Of a stretch of 64,000 nt of DNA, positions 8,535 through 17,731 are shown piece after piece. The stretch covers positions 111,790 through 175,789 of the forward strand of contig NZ_FMZM01000004.1 of assembly GCF_900101465.1 (NCBI RefSeq), given 5' to 3'. This stretch comes from Nocardioides lianchengensis (GTDB lineage: Bacteria; Actinomycetota; Actinomycetes; Propionibacteriales; Nocardioidaceae). Below the pieces are notes generated by a model. It was not told the DNA's origin. It worked only from the letters and a program-made list of their open reading frames with translations, and made no database searches. Each line of letters starts with the position of its first letter. Position 1 is the stretch's first letter. The translations under genes and the position numbers were made by a program.

Positions 8535-9074
8535 TCAGTCTCGCGCGTGACGCAGGAAGACGGTCTCCCCCTCGCCCTGCAGGCGGACGTCGAAGACGAA
8601 CCCGTGCCGGTCGGGCCGCGCGACCAGGGTGTCCCGGCGCTCGGCCGGCACGGACTCGAGGAGCCGGTCGGCCCCGGGGTCCGGGAGGTAGGCGCGGGTG
8701 TGGAGCTTGTCCAGCAGGCCACGCGCGAAGATCGTCAGCGCGAAGAACGGCGCCGCGCCGGAGGCCGTCGGGCCGGGCGCGACGGTGGTGAAGGAGTAGC
8801 GACCGGCGTGGTCGGTCGCGGCCCGACCCCAGCCGGTGAAGGTGAAGCCGTCCCGGCGTAGCGAGCCGGTCTCACGGGAGACCACCCCGTCGGCGTCGGG
8901 CTGCCACAGCTCGAGCAGCGCGTCCGGCACCGGCTGGCCGGCGCCGTCGAGGACCAGCCCGGACAGCCGGACCGCGCCCGGGCTGCCCGGCGGGACGAGC
9001 TCGCTGTCGCCGTCGTACGGGAGGGCGTAGCCGAAGAACGGGCCGACCGTCTGGCCGGGGGTGGGGGTGCTCAC
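8535..9074 (-). CDS. pcaG: Protocatechuate 3,4-dioxygenase alpha subunit
   Basis: A 179-residue alpha subunit of the intradiol ring-cleaving dioxygenase. It shows the family N-terminus PGQTVGPFFGYALPY and the beta-sandwich core (LELWQPDADGV, GRYSFTTVAPG). As in other alpha subunits, the iron-ligand tyrosines and histidines of the beta subunit are not conserved. The GTG start at 9074 overlaps the pcaH stop (GTGA), indicating translational coupling and balanced subunit synthesis. Confidence 0.95.
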   Translation of the reverse strand: MSTPTPGQTVGPFFGYALPYDGDSELVPPGSPGAVRLSGLVLDGAGQPVPDALLELWQPDADGVVSRETGSLRRDGFTFTGWGRAATDHAGRYSFTTVAPGPTASGAAPFFALTIFARGLLDKLHTRAYLPDPGADRLLESVPAERRDTLVARPDRHGFVFDVRLQGEGETVFLRHARD

Positions 9075-9841
9075 GCGTCCTCCATCGGGGTGCGGTGCGC
9101 GCCGGTGAGCACGATGTCCCAGCGGTAGCCGGTGCTCCACTCGGGCTGCGTCACGTCGTGGTCGTACGACGCCACCAGCCGCTCGCGGGCCCGCGGGTCG
9201 ACGATGGCCTGGTAGATCGGGTCCAGCGCGAACAGCGGGTCGCCCGGGAAGTACATCTGGGTGACCAGCCGCTGGGTGAAATCGCTGCCGAAGACCGAGA
9301 AGTGGATGTGCGCCGGGCGCCACGCGTTGCGGTGGTTCTTCCACGGGTAGGGCCCCGGCTTGATCGTGGTGAACCGGTAGACCCCGTCACCGTCGGTCAG
9401 GCAGCGCCCGACGCCGGTGAAGTTCGGGTCGATCGCCGCGGGGTGCTGGTCGCGCTTGTGGAGGTAGCGTCCGCCCGCGTTGGCCTGCCAGACCTCGACC
9501 AGCTGGTGCCGCACCGGCCGGCCGTCGCCGTCGAGCACCCGACCGGTGACCACCATCCGCTCCCCCACCGGCTCGCCGGCGTGCTGGATGGTCAGGTCGG
9601 CCTCGAGCGGGTCGACGTCGGTGTGACCGAAGGCCGGCGACCACAGCTCGATCCCCTCGGGGTCGGCGTGGTGCGGGTCCTTCGTGGGGTGCCGCAGGAT
9701 GCTGCTGCGGTACGGCGGGTAGTCGAGCCGTACCCGTTCCTCGGTCGTGCCCGCGTCGTCGTACGCCCGGGAGAGTGCCGCGATCTCGGCGCTGACCTCG
9801 GCCTGGGTGGTGGCCGCGGTGTCGGAAGAGGTTGCTGTCAC
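9071..9841 (-). CDS. pcaH: Protocatechuate 3,4-dioxygenase beta subunit
   Basis: A 256-residue catalytic beta subunit that, with PcaG, opens protocatechuate between its two hydroxyls using non-haem Fe(III). By alignment with known PcaH, the iron ligands are Tyr in GGRYLHKRD, Tyr in KPGPYPWKNH and the two His of RPAHIHFSVFG; all are present. It is the first gene of the operon. The GTG start at 9841 has no Shine-Dalgarno site but has TACGGT 7 nt upstream, so the transcript is probably leaderless. The IclR regulator beyond the repeat cluster is a plausible regulator. Confidence 0.96.
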   Translation of the reverse strand: MTATSSDTAATTQAEVSAEIAALSRAYDDAGTTEERVRLDYPPYRSSILRHPTKDPHHADPEGIELWSPAFGHTDVDPLEADLTIQHAGEPVGERMVVTGRVLDGDGRPVRHQLVEVWQANAGGRYLHKRDQHPAAIDPNFTGVGRCLTDGDGVYRFTTIKPGPYPWKNHRNAWRPAHIHFSVFGSDFTQRLVTQMYFPGDPLFALDPIYQAIVDPRARERLVASYDHDVTQPEWSTGYRWDIVLTGAHRTPMEDA

Positions 9842-9848
9842 GTCCCGG

Positions 9849-9854
9849 ACCGTA
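9849..9854 (-). promoter_or_regulatory. Putative -10 (TACGGT) of leaderless pcaH
   Basis: TACGGT on the minus strand, 7 nt before the GTG start of pcaH, with no ribosome binding site between them. Confidence 0.5.
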
Positions 9855-9938
9855 CGACGCCACCGGCACGCGAGGTCCCGTTCGCCTTCCGCTCAGCGGA
9901 AGTCCGGCGCCGTCCAGCTCCCCCTCCTCCGACGGGTC

Positions 9939-10028
9939 AGCGTGTCGAGACCCCCGCAAGCCGACGACGCCGCTCGAGTGCAGGGGTTTCGACACGGTTG
10001 CTGCGCAACCTGCTCAACCACCGGCAGC
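9939..10028 (+). repeat. REP-like palindromic repeat, copy 1
   Basis: First copy of a roughly 90-bp direct repeat. Its landmarks are CAGGGGTTTCGACACGGTTG at 9981 and CTGCGCAACCTGCTCAACCA at 10001. The second copy starts 136 bp downstream. Confidence 0.8.
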
Positions 10029-10041
10029 GGCGGCGAGGATC

Positions 10042-10090
10042 GGTGGTTGAGCAGCGAAGCCGCGCCAGCGGGTGAGCGTGTCGAAACCCC
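10042..10090 (-). repeat. REP-like repeat, inverted partial copy
   Basis: GGTGGTTGAGCAG (10042) through GTGTCGAAACCCC (10078-10090) is the ends-matching inverse of the flanking units, so the cluster alternates orientation and can form large hairpins. Confidence 0.7.
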
Positions 10091-10164
10091 CGCAGCCCGA
10101 CGACGGCGCCCGGGTGCAGGGGTTTCGACACGGTTGCTGCGCAACCTGCTCAACCACCGGCAAC
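10075..10164 (+). repeat. REP-like palindromic repeat, copy 2
   Basis: Second copy of the 90-bp unit, with the same CAGGGGTTTCGACACGGTTG landmark at 10117. The 48 bp from there onward match copy 1 apart from one base near the end; differences cluster in the loop-like middle. Confidence 0.8.
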
Positions 10165-10180
10165 GGCGGTGACCACCGGT

Positions 10181-10301
10181 GGTTGAGGTGCGAGCGAAGC
10201 GAGCCTCGAAACCCGTCTTGCCACAAGACGGCCTCGACCCAGGCCGACTCCCGACTCACCGGGTTTCGAGGCTCGGGCCTGGCGGCCCTCACACCTCAAC
10301 C
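10181..10301. repeat. Inverted repeat unit related to the REP cluster
   Basis: GGTTGAGGTG...GAGCCTCGAAACCC (10181-10214) is mirrored by GGGTTTCGAGGCTC...CACCTCAACC (10261-10301). Between them GTCTTG/CAAGAC (10215-10229) forms a short hairpin. Confidence 0.75.
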
Positions 10302-10360
10302 AGCGTGAACCGCAACCGGCGCGAGGGGCACCAGCGAGGGGCACCAGCGATGATGGCCCC

Positions 10361-11134
10361 ATGGCCGGTGACGCGTCCCGCTCCGGCGCCTCGGTCACGA
10401 GCCGGGCGCTGGCACTCCTGGGCGCGTACGACGAGGACCACCGCCGGCTCACCCTGACCGAGCTGGCCGGGCGGGCGGGGCTGCCGCTGGCCACGGCGCA
10501 CCGGCTGGTCGGCGAACTGGTCGAGTGGGGTGCGCTGGCCCGCGCGAGCGACGGGCGGTACGTCGTCGGCCGGCGGCTCTGGGACATCGGGCTGCTGGCG
10601 CCGCTGAACGCGGGACTGGTGGAGGTGGCGTCGCCGTACCTCCACGACCTGTACGGCGCCACCCTGGCCACGGTCCACCTCGCGGTGCGCGACGGGGCGG
10701 AGGTGCTCTACCTGGACCGGCTGGCCGGGCACGCGTCGGTGCCGGTGGTGAGCACCATCGGGTCGCGGCTGCCGCTGCACGCGACCGGGGTCGGCAAGGT
10801 ACTGCTCGCGCACGCGCCGGCCGACGTGCAGGCGGCGGTGCTGAGCGACCTGACCCGCGTCACGCCGTACACGGTGACCCAGCCGGGGACGCTGCGCCGC
10901 CAGCTAGCGCGCACGGTCAGGGAGGGCTGGGCGACCACGGTCGAGGAGATGAGCCTGGGCGCCTGCTCGGTGGCGGTGCCGATCCGGCGCGGGCCGGACG
11001 TGGTGGCCGCGCTGGGCATCGTCGTCCCGTCCCTGAGGAACGACCGGCCGCGGCTGGTGGCCGCCCTCCAGGTCGCCGCGCACGGCGTCGGCCGGGCGAT
11101 CAGCGGACTTCCGGTGACCGGAACACCCGCCTAG
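10361..11134 (+). CDS. IclR-family transcriptional regulator, probably of pob/pca genes
   Basis: A 257-residue IclR regulator. The N-terminal winged helix-turn-helix (residues 12-75, LTLTELAGRAGLPLATAHRLVGEL) is followed by the IclR effector domain with LPLHATGVGKVLLAHAP and the late EEMSLGACSVAVPI segment. PcaR, PcaU and PobR, which respond to protocatechuate or 4-hydroxybenzoate, belong to this family. It ends 34 bp before pobA in the same direction and lies beside the pca operon. GATGAT lies 6 nt before the ATG. Confidence 0.92.
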   Translation: MAGDASRSGASVTSRALALLGAYDEDHRRLTLTELAGRAGLPLATAHRLVGELVEWGALARASDGRYVVGRRLWDIGLLAPLNAGLVEVASPYLHDLYGATLATVHLAVRDGAEVLYLDRLAGHASVPVVSTIGSRLPLHATGVGKVLLAHAPADVQAAVLSDLTRVTPYTVTQPGTLRRQLARTVREGWATTVEEMSLGACSVAVPIRRGPDVVAALGIVVPSLRNDRPRLVAALQVAAHGVGRAISGLPVTGTPA

Positions 11135-11168
11135 GTCTCACCGCCTGTGCCGACGAACACTGACGAGC

Positions 11169-12335
11169 ATGCGAACCCAGGTGGCGATCGTCGGCGCCGG
11201 CCCGGCCGGCCTGCTCCTCGCCCACCTGCTGGCCGCCGAGGGCGTCGAGTCGGTCGTGGTCGAGTCCCGCAGCGAGGAGTACGTCGCCGGCCGCATCCGC
11301 GCCGGCATCCTGGAGCAGTCCACCGTCGACCTGCTGCGCTACGCCGGGCTCGGTGACCGGCTGGACCGTGAGGGCGACCGGCACCGCGGCATCCACCTGC
11401 AGTGGCCGGGCGAGCGGCACCATCTCGACTTCGTCGACCTCGTCGGCCGCGCGGTGCACGTCTACGGCCAGACCGAGGTGCAGAAGGACCTGGTCGCGGC
11501 CCGCCGCGCGGCGGGTCAGCAGGTCGTCTACGAGGTCGGCGACACCGCGCTGCACGACCTGAAGACCGACCACCCCTCGGTGACGTTCACGCAGGACGGC
11601 GAGGAGCAGCGGATCACCGCCGACGTCGTCGTCGGCTGCGACGGCTCCTTCGGCCCGAGCCGCAGCGCGCTCCCGTCGCCGAGCACCTGGGCGAGGACCT
11701 ACCCGTACTCCTGGCTCGGCGTCCTGGCCGACGTCGCCCCGTCGACCGACGAGCTGATCTACGCCTGGCACCCGGACGGGTTCGCCCTGCACTCCATGCG
11801 CTCGGCCACCGTCTCGCGGCTCTACCTCCAGGTGCCGAACGGGACGGCGCCCGAGGAGTGGTCCGACGACCGGATCTGGGCCGCCCTGCGCGACCGGCTC
11901 GGCCACGGCCAGGACGGCTGGGCCATGACCGACGGGCCGATCACGGAGAAGAGCGTGCTGCCGATGCGCTCCTTCGTGCAGTCCCCGATGCGGCACGGCC
12001 GCCTCTTCCTCGCCGGCGACGCCGCCCACATCGTCCCGCCCACCGGAGCCAAGGGGCTCAACCTCGCGGTCGCCGACGTCGCGCTGCTCGCGCCCGCGCT
12101 GGTCGACCTGCTCCGCAAGGACGACACCCGGCTCGCCGACGCCTACTCCGACACCGCGCTGCGGCGGGTCTGGCGCTGCACCCACTTCTCCTGGTGGATG
12201 ACCACCATGCTGCACACCGGCGGCGACCCCTTCGACGAGCAGCTCCAGCTCTCGCAGCTGCGCTGGGTCACCAGCAGCGAGGCCGGCGCCACCGGCCTCG
12301 CCGAGAACTACGCCGGGCTGCCGATCGGCTTCTGA
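11169..12335 (+). CDS. pobA: 4-hydroxybenzoate 3-monooxygenase
   Basis: A 388-residue class A flavoprotein hydroxylase that converts 4-hydroxybenzoate to protocatechuate using FAD, NAD(P)H and O2. The FAD Rossmann motif GAGPAGL is at the N-terminus, the PobA-specific RIRAGILEQ stretch follows, and GDAAHIVPPTGAKGLNLAVADV near residue 280 binds the flavin ribityl chain. Length matches characterised PobA (about 390). It feeds directly into the pcaHGBL operon. AACACT lies 7 nt upstream of the ATG. Confidence 0.96.
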   Translation: MRTQVAIVGAGPAGLLLAHLLAAEGVESVVVESRSEEYVAGRIRAGILEQSTVDLLRYAGLGDRLDREGDRHRGIHLQWPGERHHLDFVDLVGRAVHVYGQTEVQKDLVAARRAAGQQVVYEVGDTALHDLKTDHPSVTFTQDGEEQRITADVVVGCDGSFGPSRSALPSPSTWARTYPYSWLGVLADVAPSTDELIYAWHPDGFALHSMRSATVSRLYLQVPNGTAPEEWSDDRIWAALRDRLGHGQDGWAMTDGPITEKSVLPMRSFVQSPMRHGRLFLAGDAAHIVPPTGAKGLNLAVADVALLAPALVDLLRKDDTRLADAYSDTALRRVWRCTHFSWWMTTMLHTGGDPFDEQLQLSQLRWVTSSEAGATGLAENYAGLPIGF

Positions 12336-12583
12336 GCCGGCGCCAGGATGCCGCCCCGGCTCGCGTCGGCCGCGTCCTGGTCGACGGCGAGCTGCCCCAC
12401 CCGCTGACCCGACCCGAGGGCAGGGTCGAGGCGCACGGGCACGGCGGCCCGCGGGGTCGACTCCCTGCTGGCCTGCCACAGGAACAGGCACATCACGGCC
12501 ACTACGGCGAGCGCCATGACGCCGAGGAAGATCGCCCACCAGAGCGGGCCGAAGCTGAAGCTGCCGGGGTTCATCTCGTTCAT
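12308..12583 (-). CDS. Small single-pass membrane protein
   Basis: A 91-residue protein with one clear membrane helix (about residues 11-35, PLWWAIFLGVMALAVVAVMC) and a hydrophilic, probably cytoplasmic tail. No family is recognised. CAGGCT lies exactly 6 nt before the ATG, the leaderless spacing seen elsewhere here, which supports a real gene. Its 3' end overlaps the 3' end of pobA by 28 bp on the opposite strand. Confidence 0.55.
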   Translation of the reverse strand: MNEMNPGSFSFGPLWWAIFLGVMALAVVAVMCLFLWQASRESTPRAAVPVRLDPALGSGQRVGQLAVDQDAADASRGGILAPAQKPIGSPA

Positions 12584-12650
12584 GGCTCCAGCCTGCGCCG
12601 GTCGCGGCGCGACGAGCAGGGTCGAAGGTCCGCCGTGGCCGGGACCCCGG

Positions 12651-14222
12651 TCAGAACCCGTCCCGCCTCCGCAGCGGTCGGGGCCGGCCGTCCGGGTCGT
12701 GCAGCCAGAGGTACGCCGGGGTGGCCAGCGCCCGGGCGACCGGGCCGAGGTCGGGGGGAGCGAGCCGGCGCAGCCGACCGGGCGGCCGCGGACCGACGCG
12801 TCCGCCCTCGTGCCACGCGTCGAGGGCGGCCGCGGCGGCGTCGTACGCCCGGAACATGGCGTGCGGGTCGGCGAGGTCGGCGACGTCGGAGGGTGAGCGG
12901 TCGAGGTGCTCGGCGGCCAGGGTGAGCCGCAGGTCGCGGCCGTAGGCGCCGTCCTCGTCGACCACCACCGCGGAGAGCTCGGAGTCGTGGGTCCAGGAGC
13001 GGCGGTTGAAGTTGTCGGAGCCGATCGAGGTCCAGGTGTCGTCCATGACGCAGGCCTTGGCGTGCACGTAGACGGGCGTGCCGGCGTGGTTCTCGATGCC
13101 GTAGACGGCGACCCGGCCGGGTGCCGCCTCGGCCATCTGCAGCATCGCCCGGCGCCGTCCGAGCAGCTGCGGGGTCCGCCCCATCACTCCGTCGAGGTCG
13201 GGGTGCATCGGGACGACCGCGAGCACGTGCAGGTCGGGGTGCTCGCGCAGCGCGCGCGTGAACGCGTTGCCGATGTGGTGGCCCCAGAGGTACTGGTCCT
13301 CGACGTAGACCAGCCGTCGCGCCCGGTCGAGCGCCTTGGTGTAGCCGCGGGCCACGCTCCGCTCGCCACCACGGGCGAACGGGTAGTCGCGGCCGTGCCG
13401 CAGGTTGGGATACGTGCGCAGCAGCTGCACCGTGTGCGACCCGGCCGCGGGCGGCGGGGGCGCCTGCGGCGGCAGCGGGTCCGGCCGTACGTCGAGCCCG
13501 CGGAACTTGTCGCCGAAGAAGTAGACCGGACTGCGGCTCAGCCGGGTCGGGTCCTCCCAGCGCTCGCGGAACACGGTCTCGACGTCGTGCACCGCGGGCC
13601 CGCTGATCGCCGCCTGGAGGTCGTGCCAGGGCGGGGTGGCGCCGTACTCCTCGGCCATCGGCTGGGGCTGCGGGTCGCCGCCGTGGTCGAGGTCGTCGCG
13701 GCGCGAGTGGCACAGGTCGATGCCGCCGACGTACGCGACGTCGCGCGACGGGTCGTCGCGGTGCCGGATCACGACCAGCTTCTGGTGGTGCGAGCCGCCG
13801 GTGCGGACCCGCATGTCGAGCAGCGCCTCGGCGCCGCGCCGCTGCAGGTCGCGCCCGAGCCGGCGGTTCTGGTCCTCGGTGAAGCCGATCGCGCTCGGGT
13901 GCGAGCGCCAGACCAGACCGCGTACGTCGACCCCGCGCTCGTCGGCCCGCCCCAGCACCTCGGCGACCTCGCTGCCGGGCTCGCCGGTCAGCCGCTCGTC
14001 GGCGTCGCCCTGCCAGTCCGTGAAGAACAGCAGGTCGCCGGCCACCGTCGCCTCGATCCGCTCGAACAGCTCGGCGAAGTACGTCGCCCCGTGCACCAGC
14101 GGCCGGACCAGGTTGCCTGCCGTCCAGGCGCCCAGCCGGGTCCGCGGGTTGCCGCGCTCCTCGGTGGTCAGCAGCCAGTCGCGGTCGGTCACGTCCGCCT
14201 TCGTACCCGGCCGTGAGGTCAC
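12651..14222 (-). CDS. Phospholipase D-like phosphodiesterase
   Basis: A 523-residue protein with two HKD phosphodiesterase motifs, [12 protein letters not shown] at about residue 145 and [18 protein letters not shown] at about 387. These two motifs form one active site through a phosphohistidine. It resembles actinobacterial PLD proteins related to cardiolipin synthase and phospholipase D, but has no obvious signal peptide or membrane helices. Substrate choice between phospholipid hydrolysis and transphosphatidylation is not determinable. The GTG at 14222 is used here; a GTG at 14192 (VTDRDWLL) is also plausible, since the first ten residues look nonspecific. Confidence 0.9.
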   Translation of the reverse strand: MTSRPGTKADVTDRDWLLTTEERGNPRTRLGAWTAGNLVRPLVHGATYFAELFERIEATVAGDLLFFTDWQGDADERLTGEPGSEVAEVLGRADERGVDVRGLVWRSHPSAIGFTEDQNRRLGRDLQRRGAEALLDMRVRTGGSHHQKLVVIRHRDDPSRDVAYVGGIDLCHSRRDDLDHGGDPQPQPMAEEYGATPPWHDLQAAISGPAVHDVETVFRERWEDPTRLSRSPVYFFGDKFRGLDVRPDPLPPQAPPPPAAGSHTVQLLRTYPNLRHGRDYPFARGGERSVARGYTKALDRARRLVYVEDQYLWGHHIGNAFTRALREHPDLHVLAVVPMHPDLDGVMGRTPQLLGRRRAMLQMAEAAPGRVAVYGIENHAGTPVYVHAKACVMDDTWTSIGSDNFNRRSWTHDSELSAVVVDEDGAYGRDLRLTLAAEHLDRSPSDVADLADPHAMFRAYDAAAAALDAWHEGGRVGPRPPGRLRRLAPPDLGPVARALATPAYLWLHDPDGRPRPLRRRDGF

Positions 14223-14266
14223 CCGAACGGGTAGGACCTCTCGACGCTCGTGAGACCATTCCTTAC

Positions 14267-16990
14267 GTGTCCCTCGCGCGACAGGTCGGCCGAGTCACGC
14301 TCACGGGTCTGCTGACGGTCGCGCTCGTGGCGCTGGTCAACGGCGCCATCCTCGGCTACCTCGCGCTCTCGCTCGACCGCGACCTGGAGCGCGCGACCAA
14401 CGGCGCGCGGGCGGTCCGGCTCGCCCACCTCGCCATGCTCGACCAGGAGACCGGGCTGCGCGCCTATCTGCTGACCGGGCAGACCAGCGACCTGGAGCCC
14501 TACTCCGAGGGCGTCGTGGCGGCCCGCGAGCAGCTCGAGGACGCGGAGCGCTACCTCGACGGCGACGACCGGATCGCCGAGATGCTGGCGGCCCAACAAC
14601 GCGCGAGCCAGCGCTGGACCGACGACTGGGTCGACGAGGCCCTCGGCACCGGGACGGCCCTGGCCGCTCAGCCGGGCAGCCCCGCGAAGAGGGAGTTCAT
14701 CGACCGCGGCAAGGCGCTCTTCGACGACTACCGCACGGTCCACGACGAGCTCGAGACGTACGCCGACCAGCGCCGCGCCGACGCCCAGCAGCGCAAGACC
14801 ACCGTCCTCGCCGTGGGCCTGGTGGTCGAGGTGCTCCTGCTCGGCGGTGCGGCGTACGTCGTCGGCCGCCAGCGCCGTACGCTCCGCGCGGCCGTGGTCG
14901 AGCCGGTCGACGAGCTGCTGGTCGCGATCGGCCGGATCCGGGACGGCGACCTGGAGCCGCGCCCGCGCGGCGACGCCCCCGACGAGCTGCGCGACATCGG
15001 GACCGGCCTCGACGGGATGGCCCGGGCGCTGGTCGAGCGCGAGCGCGAGCTGGTGACCGCGCGCCAGGACGCGGAAGCGGCGAACGTCGCGAAGTCGGCG
15101 TTCCTGGCGACCATGTCCCACGAGATCCGGACCCCGATGAACGCCGTGATCGGGATGAGCGGGCTGCTGCTGGCCAGCGACCTCGACGACCGGCAGCGCG
15201 ACTACGCCGAGACCGTGCAGGCCTCGGGCGACGCGCTGCTCACGATCATCAACGACGTCCTCGACTTCTCGAAGATCGAGTCCGGCGAGCTCGACCTGGA
15301 GCAGCACGCGTTCGCGCTGCGCGAGTGCGTCGAGAGCTCGCTCGACCTGGTCGCCGCGCAGGCCGCCGCCCAGGGCATCGACCTGGTCGCGCAGATCGAC
15401 CCCGACGTACCCGCGGTGGTCGAGAGCGACGTGACCCGGGTCCGCCAGGTGCTGGTCAACCTGCTCAGCAACGCGGTCAAGTTCACCTCCGAGGGCGAGG
15501 TCCTGGTGCGGGTCCGGGTCGAGGACGGCTCCGACCCCGACCGCCCGGTCCTGGCCCTGGCCGTGCGCGACACCGGCATCGGCATCCCCGAGGACCGGAT
15601 GCACCGGCTCTTCCGCTCCTTCAGCCAGGTCGACAGCAGCACCACCCGCGTGTACGGCGGGACCGGCCTCGGGCTGGCCATCAGCCAGCGGCTGACCGAG
15701 GCGCTGGACGGCCGGCTGGTCGTCGAGAGCGAGGTCGGCACCGGCTCGACGTTCACGATGGTCGTCCCGATGCGCCGGGCCGCCGACGGCGAGGAGGACC
15801 GCACCCGGGTCGCGCCCGCCGAGCTCCGGGGCCGGCACGCGCTGGTCGTCGACGACAACGACACCAACCGCCACATCCTGCGGGCCCAGCTGGAGGCGTG
15901 GGGGATGCACGTCGTCGACTTCGCCCACCCGGCGCAGGCGCTCGCCACCATGGCCGCCACCCCCGGCGCGCTCGACCTGGGCGTGCTCGACATGCACATG
16001 CCCGAGCTGGACGGGCTGGACCTGGCCCGCGGGCTGCGCGAGCTGCCGGCGTGGGCCGACGTACCGCTGCTGCTGCTGACCTCGCTCGGCGAGCCGGTGC
16101 GCGAGGCGGCCTCCGTCCGGCTGGTCCACCTGACCAAGCCCGTGAAGGCGGCCTCCCTGCGCGACACCGTCGCCCAGCTGCTGGGGGCCCACGACCTCCA
16201 GGCGGCCGTGGTCGAGGAGCCGGAGAGCCTGGGCCGGCTGCGCATCCTGCTGGCCGAGGACAACACGGTGAACCAGAAGGTGGCCACCCTGATGCTCGAG
16301 CGGCTCGGCCAGCGCCCGGTCGTGGTCGCCAACGGCGAGGAGGCCCTCGCGGCGGTGCACGCGGCGCCGTACGACCTGGTCCTGATGGACGTGCACATGC
16401 CGGTGATGGACGGCCACGAGGCGACCCGGCGGATCCGGGCCGAGCTGCCCGTCGAGCGGCAGCCGCGGATCGTCGCCATGACGGCCGGCGCGCTCGTCGA
16501 CGACGTCGACGCCAGCTTCGCGGCCGGCATGGACGACCACCTCTCCAAGCCGGTCCGCGCCCAGGAGCTGGCCGGCGCGCTGCGCCGGGTCCGGTCCACG
16601 ACGCCGACCCCGGCCGAGCCCGCGCCCCCGCCCGCCGAGGACCTGCCCCCGGTGCTCGACCCGGGCGCCCTCGACGCGCTCACCGGCCACCTGGGCCCCG
16701 ACGCCGACGCCTTCCGCCAGCGCCTCGTCGACGCGTGGGTCACCGACGCGGGCCGGCAGCTGGCCGGCCTCACCGCCGCCGTCGACGCGGCCGACGCCCC
16801 GGCGGCGGCCGACATCGCTCACAGCATGCGCTCCGCGAGCGCGTCCCTGGGCGCCCTGCTCGTCGCCCACCGCTTCGCCGAGCTGGAGACCGCCGCGCGC
16901 GACGGCGGCGACCCCGCGACCGTCGCCGCGCTGGCCGAGGCCGCCGCCGCCGAGGTGGAGCGGGCGCGGGACGCACTCACCCGGGGGTGA
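14267..16990 (+). CDS. Hybrid histidine kinase: CHASE3-HAMP-HisKA-HATPase-REC-REC-HPt
   Basis: A 907-residue membrane sensor kinase. Transmembrane helix 1 is at about 9-31, an extracytoplasmic CHASE3-like domain ([13 protein letters not shown]) at 36-175, helix 2 at 177-199, then HAMP. The phospho-acceptor is His285 in [11 protein letters not shown]. The ATPase motifs [10 protein letters not shown] and [15 protein letters not shown]...GGTGLGL follow. Two receivers have Asp575 ([10 protein letters not shown]) and Asp708 ([11 protein letters not shown]). An HPt domain carries His852 in [16 protein letters not shown]. The architecture implies an internal phosphorelay with no separate regulator nearby. 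The GTG at 14267 is preferred (GACCAT 7 nt upstream, [14 protein letters not shown]); an upstream GTG at 14213 would overlap the PLD start. Confidence 0.93.
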   Translation: MSLARQVGRVTLTGLLTVALVALVNGAILGYLALSLDRDLERATNGARAVRLAHLAMLDQETGLRAYLLTGQTSDLEPYSEGVVAAREQLEDAERYLDGDDRIAEMLAAQQRASQRWTDDWVDEALGTGTALAAQPGSPAKREFIDRGKALFDDYRTVHDELETYADQRRADAQQRKTTVLAVGLVVEVLLLGGAAYVVGRQRRTLRAAVVEPVDELLVAIGRIRDGDLEPRPRGDAPDELRDIGTGLDGMARALVERERELVTARQDAEAANVAKSAFLATMSHEIRTPMNAVIGMSGLLLASDLDDRQRDYAETVQASGDALLTIINDVLDFSKIESGELDLEQHAFALRECVESSLDLVAAQAAAQGIDLVAQIDPDVPAVVESDVTRVRQVLVNLLSNAVKFTSEGEVLVRVRVEDGSDPDRPVLALAVRDTGIGIPEDRMHRLFRSFSQVDSSTTRVYGGTGLGLAISQRLTEALDGRLVVESEVGTGSTFTMVVPMRRAADGEEDRTRVAPAELRGRHALVVDDNDTNRHILRAQLEAWGMHVVDFAHPAQALATMAATPGALDLGVLDMHMPELDGLDLARGLRELPAWADVPLLLLTSLGEPVREAASVRLVHLTKPVKAASLRDTVAQLLGAHDLQAAVVEEPESLGRLRILLAEDNTVNQKVATLMLERLGQRPVVVANGEEALAAVHAAPYDLVLMDVHMPVMDGHEATRRIRAELPVERQPRIVAMTAGALVDDVDASFAAGMDDHLSKPVRAQELAGALRRVRSTTPTPAEPAPPPAEDLPPVLDPGALDALTGHLGPDADAFRQRLVDAWVTDAGRQLAGLTAAVDAADAPAAADIAHSMRSASASLGALLVAHRFAELETAARDGGDPATVAALAEAAAAEVERARDALTRG

Positions 16991-17040
16991 GCATCGACGA
17001 TTCCGGTCCGGCCGGGCCGGCGATGGGCCACACTCGACGC

Positions 17041-17496
17041 GTGAGCGACCCCCGCCCGGCCTACACCGGTCAACGGCACGACGATGTCGCGCTCCGCCTG
17101 CGCGAACGGCTGAACGTCCGGATCGCCCTGCTCTCGACCTTCCACGACGAGCGACACTTCTTCATCGGCGCCTCCGGCCTCCCCGACGACCTCGACCGGG
17201 CCCGCGAGATCCCGCTGATCGAGTCGTTCTGCACCTACGTGCGCGACCACGGCGCCCAGCTGATCGTCGACGACGTCAGCCTGGAGAAGCGGGTCGCCGC
17301 CCACCCGCTCATCGCCGAGCTCGGCATCCACTCGTACGCCGGCTGGCAGATCACCGACGGCGCCGGCCGGATCATCGGCGTGCTGTCGGTGATGGACGAC
17401 AAGCCCCGCAGCTGGACCGCCCCCGAGCTGATCCTGCTGATGGATGAGGCGCACGCCAGTGCGGCTGCGGTGAAGGCGTCGATCGAGGAGCAGTAG
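17041..17496 (+). CDS. GAF-domain protein
   Basis: A 151-residue single GAF domain, a small-molecule or redox sensing fold. IPLIESFCTYVRDHGAQLIVDD and SYAGWQITDGAGRIIGVLSVMDDKPRSW are typical of the stand-alone GAF proteins found beside histidine kinases. It lies 50 bp after the hybrid kinase on the same strand, so an accessory sensory role is plausible. The GTG start at 17041 is preceded by CACACT at 6 nt; an in-frame ATG at 17023 is an alternative. Confidence 0.85.
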   Translation: MSDPRPAYTGQRHDDVALRLRERLNVRIALLSTFHDERHFFIGASGLPDDLDRAREIPLIESFCTYVRDHGAQLIVDDVSLEKRVAAHPLIAELGIHSYAGWQITDGAGRIIGVLSVMDDKPRSWTAPELILLMDEAHASAAAVKASIEEQ

Positions 17497-17500
17497 CGGG

Positions 17501-17561
17501 GTCCGGGTCCGGGAAAAACTGACGGGCTGGGTCCGGGGTCGGGGAAAAACCGACGCGCTGG
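17501..17561 (+). repeat. 30-31-bp tandem repeat with GGAAAAA-NNGACG core
   Basis: Two tandem units begin GTCCGGG at 17501 and 17531 and contain GGGAAAAACTGACGGGCTGG and GGGAAAAACCGACGCGCTGG. They form part of the palindromic element left of the nuclease gene. Confidence 0.8.
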
Positions 17562-17610
17562 GGCGGTCCGGACACCCGGTGGAATCGTGCCGAGGCGTCA
17601 CTTTTTCCAC
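17541..17610. repeat. Palindromic element flanking the nuclease gene, left copy
   Basis: GGAAAAACCGACGCGC (from 17543) faces GGCGTCACTTTTTCC (17594-17608), with a TCCGGA-containing centre. The outer arms GGAAAAA--GACGC / GCGTCA-TTTTTCC match the element at 18645-18710. Confidence 0.7.
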
Positions 17611-17731
17611 CACCCGCCCGGCCACCACCCCAGCCCCCTCACCGTCCACAGGCACTGGTCCCGCCGCGGTCATCCCCAGGCCGGTCTCGCCTGGGCTCCG
17701 AGCGTCCGCGGTGCCGACGACCGTGACAGGC

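Larger units (their letters stand above)
9842..10360. other. 519-bp intergenic region between pcaH and the IclR gene, mostly repeats
   Basis: No convincing gene. The left end holds the pcaH promoter and the stretch 9939-10301 is palindromic repeat sequence. The right end has a 14-bp tandem GGCACCAGCGAGGG-type duplication at 10326-10350 just before the IclR start. Confidence 0.7.

Noticed and set aside
9939..10301. CRISPR array
   Set aside because: Repeats alternate in orientation, are about 90 bp long and have no uniform spacers; no cas gene is present.
15325..17040. Long plus-strand frame overlapping the hybrid kinase in another phase
   Set aside because: It is a GC-driven shadow of the kinase reading frame; the encoded text is low-complexity Arg/Pro/Gly.
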